The notes beneath the pieces are model-generated. The model had not been told where the DNA came from. It ran no database searches and was given only the letters and a program-made list of their open reading frames with translations. A DNA stretch of 5,265 bases from Chloroflexota bacterium (GTDB lineage: Bacteria > Chloroflexota > Ktedonobacteria > Ktedonobacterales > JACDGC01), in assembly GCA_021812265.1 (NCBI GenBank), contig JAKAOI010000198.1, positions 1-5,265 of the forward strand, read 5' to 3'. Shown here in pieces: positions 1-5,265 of the stretch. Numbering within the stretch: the stretch's first letter is position 1; each line of letters opens with the position of its first letter. The translations under genes and the position numbers were made by a program.

Positions 1-1
1 A

Positions 2-505
2 ATGACCATGCTGAGATCTTTCCGCCCGCCGGAACAGCGCGCGGTTTCGGCGGCGGCAGATTTGCTGCTGGCAATTTCGAGTATATTGGGTATTTTGCTC
101 GGCGCATACGAAGTCATCGGAAAAGAAACAATAAAACAATTTGCATTTTTTCCAATCCTTGGTATAAATGACACATTGATTTCAACAGGGGTGTTTATTA
201 CGCTTCTGGGCGCTGTTTGCGCCTTATTTTTACTTATGCCCAACAAAACGTTTAAGATAAAAGAAAGCCCGGCGCCACCCCTGCCGGACACAACAGAAAC
301 TGATGACAGCTATGATGACTACGAAGACAGCGGCTATGATGACAACGAAGACTATGATGACCGTGAAACAACCGGTGAATCACGGCAATATCGCAGGGTC
401 CGCCAAAGAGGGTACGAAGACTATTCCGGTTATTATCCCGCCGCACAGTCTGGCTATGATGACGATGAGGATGGGGAAGACGACAGGCAGCGAAGACGAA
501 GATAA
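2..505 (+). CDS. Small two-helix membrane protein with acidic Tyr/Asp-rich C-terminal tail (hypothetical)
   Basis: I do not recognise this family. The reading frame gives 167 residues from an ATG at the very edge of the window. The true start could be this ATG, the ATG two codons later, or one lying outside the window, so the 5' end is uncertain. Two hydrophobic segments, roughly residues 17-38 and 58-79, look like membrane helices joined by a short polar loop. Residues 80-167 form a hydrophilic tail dominated by Asp, Glu, Tyr and Gly, with repeated 'YDD' units. It also holds an Arg-rich stretch near 128-136 and ends in RQRRRR. The tail is probably disordered, and no catalytic motif is visible. 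The gene converges on the chemotaxis gene and is followed directly by a likely intrinsic terminator. The in-frame periodicity of the tail repeats supports real coding. Function is unknown; a membrane-anchored protein with a charged, interaction-prone tail is as far as the sequence goes. Confidence 0.75.
   Translation: MTMLRSFRPPEQRAVSAAADLLLAISSILGILLGAYEVIGKETIKQFAFFPILGINDTLISTGVFITLLGAVCALFLLMPNKTFKIKESPAPPLPDTTETDDSYDDYEDSGYDDNEDYDDRETTGESRQYRRVRQRGYEDYSGYYPAAQSGYDDDEDGEDDRQRRRR
309..463 (+). repeat. In-frame 11-nt repeat encoding YDD units in the acidic tail
   Basis: The 11-mer GCTATGATGAC occurs exactly at 309-319, 333-343 and 453-463. A copy with one changed base (A for the first G) lies at 351-361. 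The offsets between copies (24, 18 and 102 nt) are all multiples of three, so every copy encodes the same Tyr-Asp-Asp unit in the acidic tail. This looks like expansion of a low-complexity coding repeat rather than a regulatory array. Confidence 0.6.
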
Positions 506-512
506 ATAACCG

Positions 513-537
513 GCGGCGCAGATTATGCCGCTTTTTT
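513..537 (+). terminator. Likely intrinsic terminator for the left-hand forward gene, overlapping the 3' end of the MCP gene
   Basis: GCGGC (513-517) pairs with GCCGC (527-531) around a 9-nt loop, and a run of six T (532-537) follows directly on the forward strand. It begins 8 nt after the stop of the left gene, where a rho-independent terminator is expected. The T-run is also the reverse complement of two Lys codons at the C-terminus of the convergent chemotaxis gene, so the element is shared with coding sequence. Read on the reverse strand, the same stem is followed by only a weakly T-rich tract, so termination there is less certain. Confidence 0.6.
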
Positions 538-1827
538 GCGTGTGGGCGCTGAATCCGTGAGTAAAGACCCGTTTGCAATGTTATCCCACGAAAATATATC
601 CAAACTTTTACGCATGCTTTGCGCGTTACTTGCCAACTGCATTGTTAACTTTTTTGCAGAAAAAACTTGTTCGCGCAATTCCAGCGCGGCAGCGTTCACT
701 TGCTCAGCGGCGGCGCTATTACTTTCACTTACCCCGGCAATAGAGATAATACAAGATTGTGTTTTTTCAATATTAGCAGAAACTTTCTGGGTATACGATC
801 CCAGTTCGGTTAATTCCTGCATATTTTTATCTACTTGCGTTTTACCGGCATCCATTAATTGCGCCATTTCTTCGGCGCTTTTTTGCGTTAAATCGATTAA
901 CGAGTCAATTTTACGGATAGAATGTGATGTTCGTTCAGCAAGTTTACGGATTTCATCCGCAACAATAGCAAAGCCTCTTCCCTGCTCTCCTGCTCTGGCA
1001 GCTTCAATAGCAGCGTTTAACGCTAGAAGATTAGTTTGTTCAGCAATTTCTTGAATGGTTATCGTAATCGCGCCGATATCTTTAGAATGGCCGCCTAACA
1101 CGGTAATATTTTTAGTGATAGTGTTCATAAATTGCTGCAATTCACCAAATTGACGAATATTGCTATTTGTCTGTTGCTGCAATTCTTGTTGATTAGAGGA
1201 GAGATCGCGCATTTCAGTTGAAATTTCTGTAATTTGTTCGCTTTGTTTTACCGCGCCATTGGCTACAGAATCAATTGCCTCCGATACCTGTTGTACGATA
1301 ACGGAGTTTTCTTCAGCAGAATTCCCAATTTCAACAGAAGCTGATGTGACACTGCTGCACATATTATTTACGTCACCGATAATTTTCCGCAATTCTAAAA
1401 TCATTTCATACATTGCGATAATCAGTCGTCCGGTTTCGTCGGCGCAATTATACTTTGCAACATCAGCGTCTATCGCGGTTAAATTACCATGAGCAATATT
1501 CTGCGCAATAGCAACCATACGCTTCAGGGGATCGGCAATTAATTTTGCGTTAATAACACCAAGCCATAACGCAATAGCCACAAAAACAATGATAACAGCC
1601 AAAATTATCACCAAAGTGTGGTTTATTTGCGCTTGAACTTGATGTAACAGTGCAGCGCTGCTATGCGAGTTCTGCAGCAAAGACATTATCATATTCATAC
1701 CTTGCGCTGCAATGACACCGACAATAAGCAGCATGACCATCACCATGGATGCGCTTAAAAAAAACTTATTCGCAATGGGTATATTCTTGAGAAAATTTTT
1801 TGACACAATTATTTCATCCTTTACCAT
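523..1827 (-). CDS. Methyl-accepting chemotaxis protein with minimal periplasmic loop
   Basis: This 434-residue transmembrane chemoreceptor would signal through CheA/CheW to bias the flagellar motor and be tuned by CheR/CheB methylation. Two membrane helices lie at about residues 22-47 and 71-93. Only about 24 residues separate them, so there is no PAS, Cache or four-helix sensor domain. A HAMP domain follows (about 93-145, with '[18 protein letters not shown]'). The long coiled-coil signalling domain runs to about 410. Its highly conserved hairpin tip is clear at about 258-300, including [19 protein letters not shown], then [17 protein letters not shown]. The tail ends PTRKKAA and has no CheR-tethering NWETF-type pentapeptide. 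The ATG start is supported by GAGGA 13 nt upstream (complement of 1841-1845), a rather long spacing. The gene appears monocistronic, is divergent from alaS and has a sigma-28-like promoter. The ligand cannot be predicted. Confidence 0.95.
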   Translation of the reverse strand: MVKDEIIVSKNFLKNIPIANKFFLSASMVMVMLLIVGVIAAQGMNMIMSLLQNSHSSAALLHQVQAQINHTLVIILAVIIVFVAIALWLGVINAKLIADPLKRMVAIAQNIAHGNLTAIDADVAKYNCADETGRLIIAMYEMILELRKIIGDVNNMCSSVTSASVEIGNSAEENSVIVQQVSEAIDSVANGAVKQSEQITEISTEMRDLSSNQQELQQQTNSNIRQFGELQQFMNTITKNITVLGGHSKDIGAITITIQEIAEQTNLLALNAAIEAARAGEQGRGFAIVADEIRKLAERTSHSIRKIDSLIDLTQKSAEEMAQLMDAGKTQVDKNMQELTELGSYTQKVSANIEKTQSCIISIAGVSESNSAAAEQVNAAALELREQVFSAKKLTMQLASNAQSMRKSLDIFSWDNIANGSLLTDSAPTRKKAA

Positions 1828-1840
1828 TATTTGTTGTTGT

Positions 1841-1846
1841 TCCTCA
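1841..1846 (-). promoter_or_regulatory. Ribosome binding site of the MCP gene
   Basis: Read on the reverse strand, this is TGAGGA, a good Shine-Dalgarno match. The GAGGA core ends 13 nt before the ATG at 1827. That spacing is longer than usual, but no better site lies between, and no other in-frame start is better placed. Confidence 0.5.
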
Positions 1847-1860
1847 GCAGAATTTTCTGC
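1847..1860. repeat. Short inverted repeat in the MCP 5' leader
   Basis: GCAGAA (1847-1852) and TTCTGC (1855-1860) are exact reverse complements separated by two bases. In the receptor mRNA this would form a small hairpin immediately upstream of the Shine-Dalgarno sequence. It could also be a palindromic protein-binding site just downstream of the predicted transcription start. Its significance is unproven, since palindromes this short arise by chance. Confidence 0.3.
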
Positions 1861-1870
1861 GCAATGTTAT

Positions 1871-1897
1871 CTATCGGAAATCGTTCCCGCAACTTTA
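1871..1897 (-). promoter_or_regulatory. Sigma-28 (FliA/SigD)-type promoter of the MCP gene
   Basis: Read on the reverse strand from 1897 down to 1871, the sequence is TAAAGTTG, then 11 nt, then TCCGATAG. The established flagellar sigma-28 consensus is TAAAGTTT-N11-GCCGATAA. Seven of eight -35 bases and six of eight -10 bases therefore match, with exact spacing. Transcription would start near 1864, giving a leader of roughly 37 nt that contains the receptor's ribosome binding site. Chemoreceptor genes are classic sigma-28 targets, so match and gene function agree. No comparably good sigma-70 promoter is visible upstream of the receptor on this strand. Confidence 0.7.
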
Positions 1898-1990
1898 TAT
1901 CTTGCTGCGCGCCGTTTCACTGACGACGCCAAACTATGCGCGCCCAAAATATCCCATAAATGTTGGTGTTTTTCGCTATTCTCAGCTATC

Positions 1991-1999
1991 TGCTATAAT
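1991..1999 (+). promoter_or_regulatory. Extended -10 promoter for alaS
   Basis: TGcTATAAT combines a perfect TATAAT hexamer (1994-1999) with the upstream TG of an extended -10 element. The -35 region at 17-18 bp spacing (around 1970-1976, TTTTCGC) is poor, which is typical of extended -10 promoters. Transcription would start near 2006, giving alaS a leader of about 190 nt. A small imperfect inverted repeat (ATGC 1998-2001, GCAT 2007-2010) straddles the predicted start. Confidence 0.6.
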
Positions 2000-2022
2000 G
2001 CATAAAGCATAGTATTTGCGCC

Positions 2023-2163
2023 GGTACAACGTATCGTTATTATTCCCCTGCAAATTCGCGCCGGTTTTCCGGACCGCGAATGAAGAAGGATGAAAAGCAG
2101 TCAATAGCGCTGTGGCCATGTGATTGGCGCCGAAAACACGCTATATTCGCATTTTGTTGTACC
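2023..2163 (+). promoter_or_regulatory. Structured 5' leader of alaS (candidate cis-regulatory RNA)
   Basis: GGTACAAC (2023-2030) is the exact reverse complement of GTTGTACC (2156-2163), giving an 8-bp closing stem around 125 nt. Inside it, TTCGCG-CCGG-tttt-CCGG-ac-CGCGAA (2055-2080) makes a GC-rich hairpin of ten pairs with a two-base bulge. A second hairpin (2104-2144) pairs ATAGCG+TGT with ACA+CGCTAT around one bulged C, and an inner GGC/GCC extends it. The element starts shortly after the predicted transcription start and ends about 32 nt before the alaS ATG. I see no T-box signature (no AGGGTGGNACCGCG block) and no riboswitch class I recognise. The fold is read by eye, so its function is inference. 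Confidence 0.4.
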
Positions 2164-2195
2164 AAATATTTTGGGATTTAAGAAAGAAACTACCT

Positions 2196-4871
2196 ATGCC
2201 TGCCAAAAAAACAACATGGACAGGAAATCGCATCCGTGAATCGTTCCTGAAATTTTTTGAAAAAAATAACCATAAAATATTGCCCAGTTCATCCTTGGTG
2301 CCTTATAACGATCCCACTGTTTTCCTTACAACAGCCGGAATGCAGCAAATGGTGCCCTTTTTTCTGGGAGAGGAAACCCCGCCGCACATTCGCCTGACGA
2401 CAGCGCAAAAGTGTTTTAGAACCGTAGATATCGATGAAGTTGGCGACGCAAGCCACCTAACATTTTTTGAAATGCTCGGAAATTTTTCTGTTGGAGATTA
2501 TTTTAAGGAAGGCGCAATAACATTTGCTTGGGAGCTTTTAACAAAAGTATATGGATTGGCGCCGGAAAAACTATATCCCAGTGTATACCCTTCGGATACG
2601 GAAGCGATTGATTTGTGGCAGAAAATTGCCGGTAAAAAAGAATCGGAAATTGTTAAATTGGAAGATAACTGGTGGGATCGCGGACCCACAACCCCCGGAC
2701 CTTGCGGCCCCGATTCGGAAATTTATTATGATCGCGGCGAAGCGTTGGGCTGCGGCAAGCCAAACTGCGCGCCGGGCTGCGACTGCCCGCGGTATCTTGA
2801 GATTTGGAACTTGGTTTTTATGCAATATAACCAAGATGGCAAGGGCGGCAAGGAACAGCTTAAAAAGAAAAATATCGATACCGGTATGGGACTGGAACGC
2901 TTAAGTTTAGTGCTGCAAAATAAACCTACAGTATTTGAAACTGATCTCTTTTTTCCGATTATTACCACTTTTGCAAAGTTGATCGGAGCCGTATATGGCA
3001 AAGATGAGAAAACCGATCGCAGTTTGCGCGTTATCGCAGACCATGGCAGAGCATTGGTATTTTTAGCGGCGGATGGCGTGCTGCCTAGCAATGAAGGCCG
3101 CGGCTACATATTTCGCCGTGTGTTGCGCCGCGCTGTACGGCATGGTAAATTGCTGGGGCTGGATAAACCGTTTTTATCCGACGCCGCTGATACCGTTATT
3201 GAATTGATGAAAGAGCAATATCCCGAACTTGTAGAACGCCGCAGCCGTATTGTAGATGTGCTGGCCACCGAAGAACGTAAGTTTAGCAGAACATTGGCGG
3301 ATGGGCTGGATATACTGGAAAAAACATTAGCAGAACTTGAACAGCTCGGCAAAAAAGAAGTTCCGGGCGAAACCATCTTCCGACTGTTTGATACTCATGG
3401 CTTCCCGCTGGAACTTACACGCGAAGCTTCTGAAGAAAAAGGATTTACGCTGGATGAAAAAGGTTTCTATACACATATGGAAGCTCAGCGTAAAAAAAGC
3501 CGCAATTTAGAGAAATTTGCTATCCGCAAAGACAGCCAGATTTGGCAGGAAATCGCCTCAACTGTTCCACCAACCAAGTTTACCGGCTATGAGGCTATTG
3601 CAGGCTCATCCCACGTTTTAGCGCTGATAGATTCCGAAGAAATTCAAGATATGATCGCCGCCCGGCAAATTACCATTGTTGGGGAAAATAACGACACTTC
3701 ACAAATGCTTATTTTGCAAGAAACGCCGTTTTATGCGGAAAGCGGCGGACAGGTTGGCGATACAGGCCAAATTAAAGGCCCGAACGGTGAATTTGCAGTG
3801 TTGGATACCCAACGGCCCGTCAGCGGTATTATCGTGCACATCGGCCATATGACCGAAGGCTATGTAAAATCAGGTGATACCGTTACCACTACCGTGCATG
3901 CAGAACGCCGCGAAGATACAAGAAAAAACCACAGCGCAACCCACTTGCTGCACAAAGCGCTGAAAGATCATTTTGGGGAAGCTGTAGTGCAACACGGCTC
4001 TTTAGTAGAACCGGATAGATTACGCTTCGATTTTAATTTTCAGCGGGCGCTTACCGATGATGAAATTACACGACTAGACGCTACTGTAAACGAAATGATC
4101 CGCCAAAACTATCCCGTTTCTATAACGCTTACCCCGCTGGAACAAGCAAAACGCTCCGGAGCAATGGCGCTGTTCGGCGAAAAATATCCCGACCCAGTTC
4201 GAGTGGTAGTTATGGGAACAAGCAAAGAACTGTGTGGCGGAACACATGTTTCGGCAACCGGCCAAATTGGTGTTTATGTTACTACCCAAGAGACCAGCAG
4301 CTCTTCCGGAGTCCGCAGAATAGAGGCGTTAACCGGCAAAGGCGCAGAGGAATTGCTGGCGCGCCGAAAAAAACAAGTGGAATACTTGGCAGATAAACTG
4401 CAAACACAGCCGGAAATGGTAACACAAAAAATTGAGCAGCTAACCCAAGAAATGGCCGAAATGCGAAAAGAACTGAAACGATATCGGCAAAATGCCTTGA
4501 TCGAAGAAGCCGAACGCTTGGCCAAGGAAGCGCAGCAAGTGCAACACGCGCATGTGGTTACCGCAATGGTGAAAAAAGCCGATATTTCCGCTCTGCATGT
4601 TATCAGCGATCATTTGCGGACAAAGCTTGGAGCTGCAGTAGTAGCGCTGGCTTCGGGTTCGGAAGACGGAGCAGTATTTATTGTAACAGTAAGCCAAGAA
4701 CTAACCCGGCAAGGCATACACGCAGGGAAAATTGCAGAACAATTGGCGACAAAAATTGGAGGTAAAGGCGGCGGCAAGCCGGAAGCTGCGCAAGGCGGCG
4801 GCAAATCAACCGCAAACTTGCCGGAAGCATTGCAAGAAACTCACACGTTTATTGCAAAACAACTGGGATAA
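2196..4871 (+). CDS. alaS: Alanyl-tRNA synthetase
   Basis: AlaRS (891 residues from this ATG) charges tRNA-Ala in the cytoplasm and hydrolyses Ser- and Gly-tRNA-Ala. Class II motif 2 is at about 89-104 (TFFEMLGNFSVGDYFK) and motif 3 at about 230-235 (GMGLER). Between them lies an insert with Cys186, Cys191, Cys195 and Cys197. The editing domain has HSATH (His579, His583) and CGGTH (Cys680, His684), the expected zinc-type quartet. A predicted coiled coil (about 721-784) leads into the C-Ala domain with GGKGGGKP (855-862) and GGGK (867-870). Length is normal and all key residues are present. The frame opens at a TTG at 2124, but family homology begins at about TWTGNRIRESF and the TTG lies inside a leader hairpin, so I chose the ATG. 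The purine-rich AAGAAAG 9-10 nt upstream is a weak ribosome binding site. The wording of the sequence resembles Chloroflexota AlaRS. Confidence 0.97.
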   Translation: MPAKKTTWTGNRIRESFLKFFEKNNHKILPSSSLVPYNDPTVFLTTAGMQQMVPFFLGEETPPHIRLTTAQKCFRTVDIDEVGDASHLTFFEMLGNFSVGDYFKEGAITFAWELLTKVYGLAPEKLYPSVYPSDTEAIDLWQKIAGKKESEIVKLEDNWWDRGPTTPGPCGPDSEIYYDRGEALGCGKPNCAPGCDCPRYLEIWNLVFMQYNQDGKGGKEQLKKKNIDTGMGLERLSLVLQNKPTVFETDLFFPIITTFAKLIGAVYGKDEKTDRSLRVIADHGRALVFLAADGVLPSNEGRGYIFRRVLRRAVRHGKLLGLDKPFLSDAADTVIELMKEQYPELVERRSRIVDVLATEERKFSRTLADGLDILEKTLAELEQLGKKEVPGETIFRLFDTHGFPLELTREASEEKGFTLDEKGFYTHMEAQRKKSRNLEKFAIRKDSQIWQEIASTVPPTKFTGYEAIAGSSHVLALIDSEEIQDMIAARQITIVGENNDTSQMLILQETPFYAESGGQVGDTGQIKGPNGEFAVLDTQRPVSGIIVHIGHMTEGYVKSGDTVTTTVHAERREDTRKNHSATHLLHKALKDHFGEAVVQHGSLVEPDRLRFDFNFQRALTDDEITRLDATVNEMIRQNYPVSITLTPLEQAKRSGAMALFGEKYPDPVRVVVMGTSKELCGGTHVSATGQIGVYVTTQETSSSSGVRRIEALTGKGAEELLARRKKQVEYLADKLQTQPEMVTQKIEQLTQEMAEMRKELKRYRQNALIEEAERLAKEAQQVQHAHVVTAMVKKADISALHVISDHLRTKLGAAVVALASGSEDGAVFIVTVSQELTRQGIHAGKIAEQLATKIGGKGGGKPEAAQGGGKSTANLPEALQETHTFIAKQLG

Positions 4872-4889
4872 CTATGCCCTACCGAATAC

Positions 4890-5265
4890 ATGCGCTGTAT
4901 TGCGAAAAGAAAGGCCGGAAATTGTGTGAAATTTTTACATTCACGCCAGTTTTATATTATTGGCGGCTCAATTGCAGCCGGCGTATTGATTATCGCGCTC
5001 ATCGTGTGGATCAGTATTCATGGCTATTGGCCAGTCGCCAGAGATATTTCTATCATCGCGCTGGCAATTATCAGCGCGATACCCCTGCTGGCGATTTCTT
5101 ATGCTGTTTTTCAGGTTAGCAGAACTATCGCGGCGTTGCGTAAAGCGCTGCCAAGCATTTTGGCAGATGTGAAAGACACCACAAAAACTGTCAGCGATAC
5201 CGTCAAATCTACCAGTGATTTCACCGTGAAGCCAACAGTTCGCGCCGCCGGATTTTTGGTTGCTT
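4890..5265 (+). CDS. Two-helix membrane protein, partial at right edge (DUF948-like, tentative)
   Basis: The frame is open from the ATG at 4890 to the window edge, giving at least 125 residues with no stop. It has two strongly hydrophobic segments, roughly residues 21-43 and 53-76. A polar amphipathic stretch follows (about 77-118), including DVKDTTKTVSDTVKSTSDF and then VKPTVRAAGF. The pattern of a membrane anchor followed by 'DVK-TTKTV' helical repeats resembles DUF948-type proteins, from memory only. The start is uncertain. The ATG at 4890 lacks a clear ribosome binding site. A GTG at 4926 (protein starting MKFLHSRQ) follows AAAGG with about 11 nt spacing and would still keep both helices. 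It follows alaS by 18 bp (54 bp from the GTG) with no terminator visible between, so it is probably cotranscribed with alaS. Function is unknown. Confidence 0.75.
   Translation, partial: MRCIAKRKAGNCVKFLHSRQFYIIGGSIAAGVLIIALIVWISIHGYWPVARDISIIALAIISAIPLLAISYAVFQVSRTIAALRKALPSILADVKDTTKTVSDTVKSTSDFTVKPTVRAAGFLVA

Noticed and set aside
252..578. 108-codon reverse frame over the left gene's tail
   Set aside because: Its His/Arg/Cys-rich translation is the antisense of the Asp/Tyr repeat tail, and it crosses the convergent terminator.
536..1054. 172-codon forward frame antisense to the chemoreceptor
   Set aside because: It lies wholly opposite the strongly conserved signalling domain, is rich in Ser/Ala/Cys from antisense codons, and has no independent support.
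1894..1932. Sigma-70 promoter for the receptor on the reverse strand (TATAAA at 1899-1894, TTGGCG at 1932-1927)
   Set aside because: The two hexamers are 27 bp apart, too far for a sigma-70 promoter. The TATAAA overlaps the much better sigma-28 -35 element.
1712..2012. Two forward frames (1712-2005 and 1800-2012) crossing the start of the receptor gene and the divergent promoter region
   Set aside because: They overlap the receptor's first membrane helix antisense and the sigma-28-like promoter. Their translations have no coherent features.
2162..2174. CCAAA-tat-TTTGG hairpin just before alaS
   Set aside because: The stem is short and AT-rich, overlaps the closing stem of the larger structure, and has no T-run, so it is not a terminator.
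2006..2195. T-box riboswitch upstream of alaS
   Set aside because: T-boxes are plausible for an aminoacyl-tRNA synthetase gene, but there is no conserved T-box sequence and no hairpin-plus-T-run terminator before the start. CCGGACCGCG at 2069-2078 is only a superficial resemblance.
4874..5119. Forward 81-codon frame starting 2 nt after the alaS stop
   Set aside because: It translates to a Tyr/Arg/Cys-rich sequence without family character. The overlapping frame from 4890 encodes two clean membrane helices and stays open to the window edge, so this one is a shadow.

Overview
The window is about 5.3 kb of bacterial chromosome with moderate G+C and four protein-coding genes. Gene 1 (forward) encodes a small two-helix membrane protein with an acidic Tyr/Asp-rich tail. 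Gene 2 (reverse) encodes a methyl-accepting chemotaxis protein. Gene 3 (forward) is alaS, alanyl-tRNA synthetase. Gene 4 (forward) encodes a two-helix membrane protein cut by the right edge. The AlaRS carries wording I associate with Chloroflexota enzymes: the GEETPP block, the 'KCFRTVDIDEVGD' block, the Cys-rich insert before 'EIWNLVFMQYNQD' and a GGKGGG-type tail. A Chloroflexota source is therefore my best guess, made from memory and not from a search. I see no mobile element, CRISPR array, tRNA or rRNA.

Layout. The left gene (2-505) and the chemotaxis gene (1827 down to 523) converge with only 17 bp between their stop codons. A hairpin with a T-run there looks like the forward gene's intrinsic terminator, and it overlaps the last codons of the chemotaxis gene. 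The chemotaxis gene and alaS diverge from a 368-bp region (1828-2195) that holds most of the regulatory interest. On the reverse strand it has a good match to a sigma-28 (FliA/SigD) flagellar promoter. On the forward strand it has an extended -10 promoter (TGcTATAAT), followed by a roughly 190-nt alaS leader. That leader can fold into a multibranched structure closed by an exact 8-bp long-range pairing.

Function. The chemoreceptor has two membrane helices, almost no periplasmic domain, a HAMP domain and a complete signalling hairpin. With the sigma-28-like promoter it implies a flagellated, chemotactic cell, although no other motility gene is in view. AlaRS is complete, with aminoacylation, editing and C-Ala domains, and probably starts at the ATG at 2196 rather than at an upstream TTG. 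The gene after alaS follows within about 20-55 bp and probably shares its transcript.

The best candidates for something undescribed are the structured alaS leader and the sigma-28-driven receptor that lacks a sensor domain. The rest looks ordinary.
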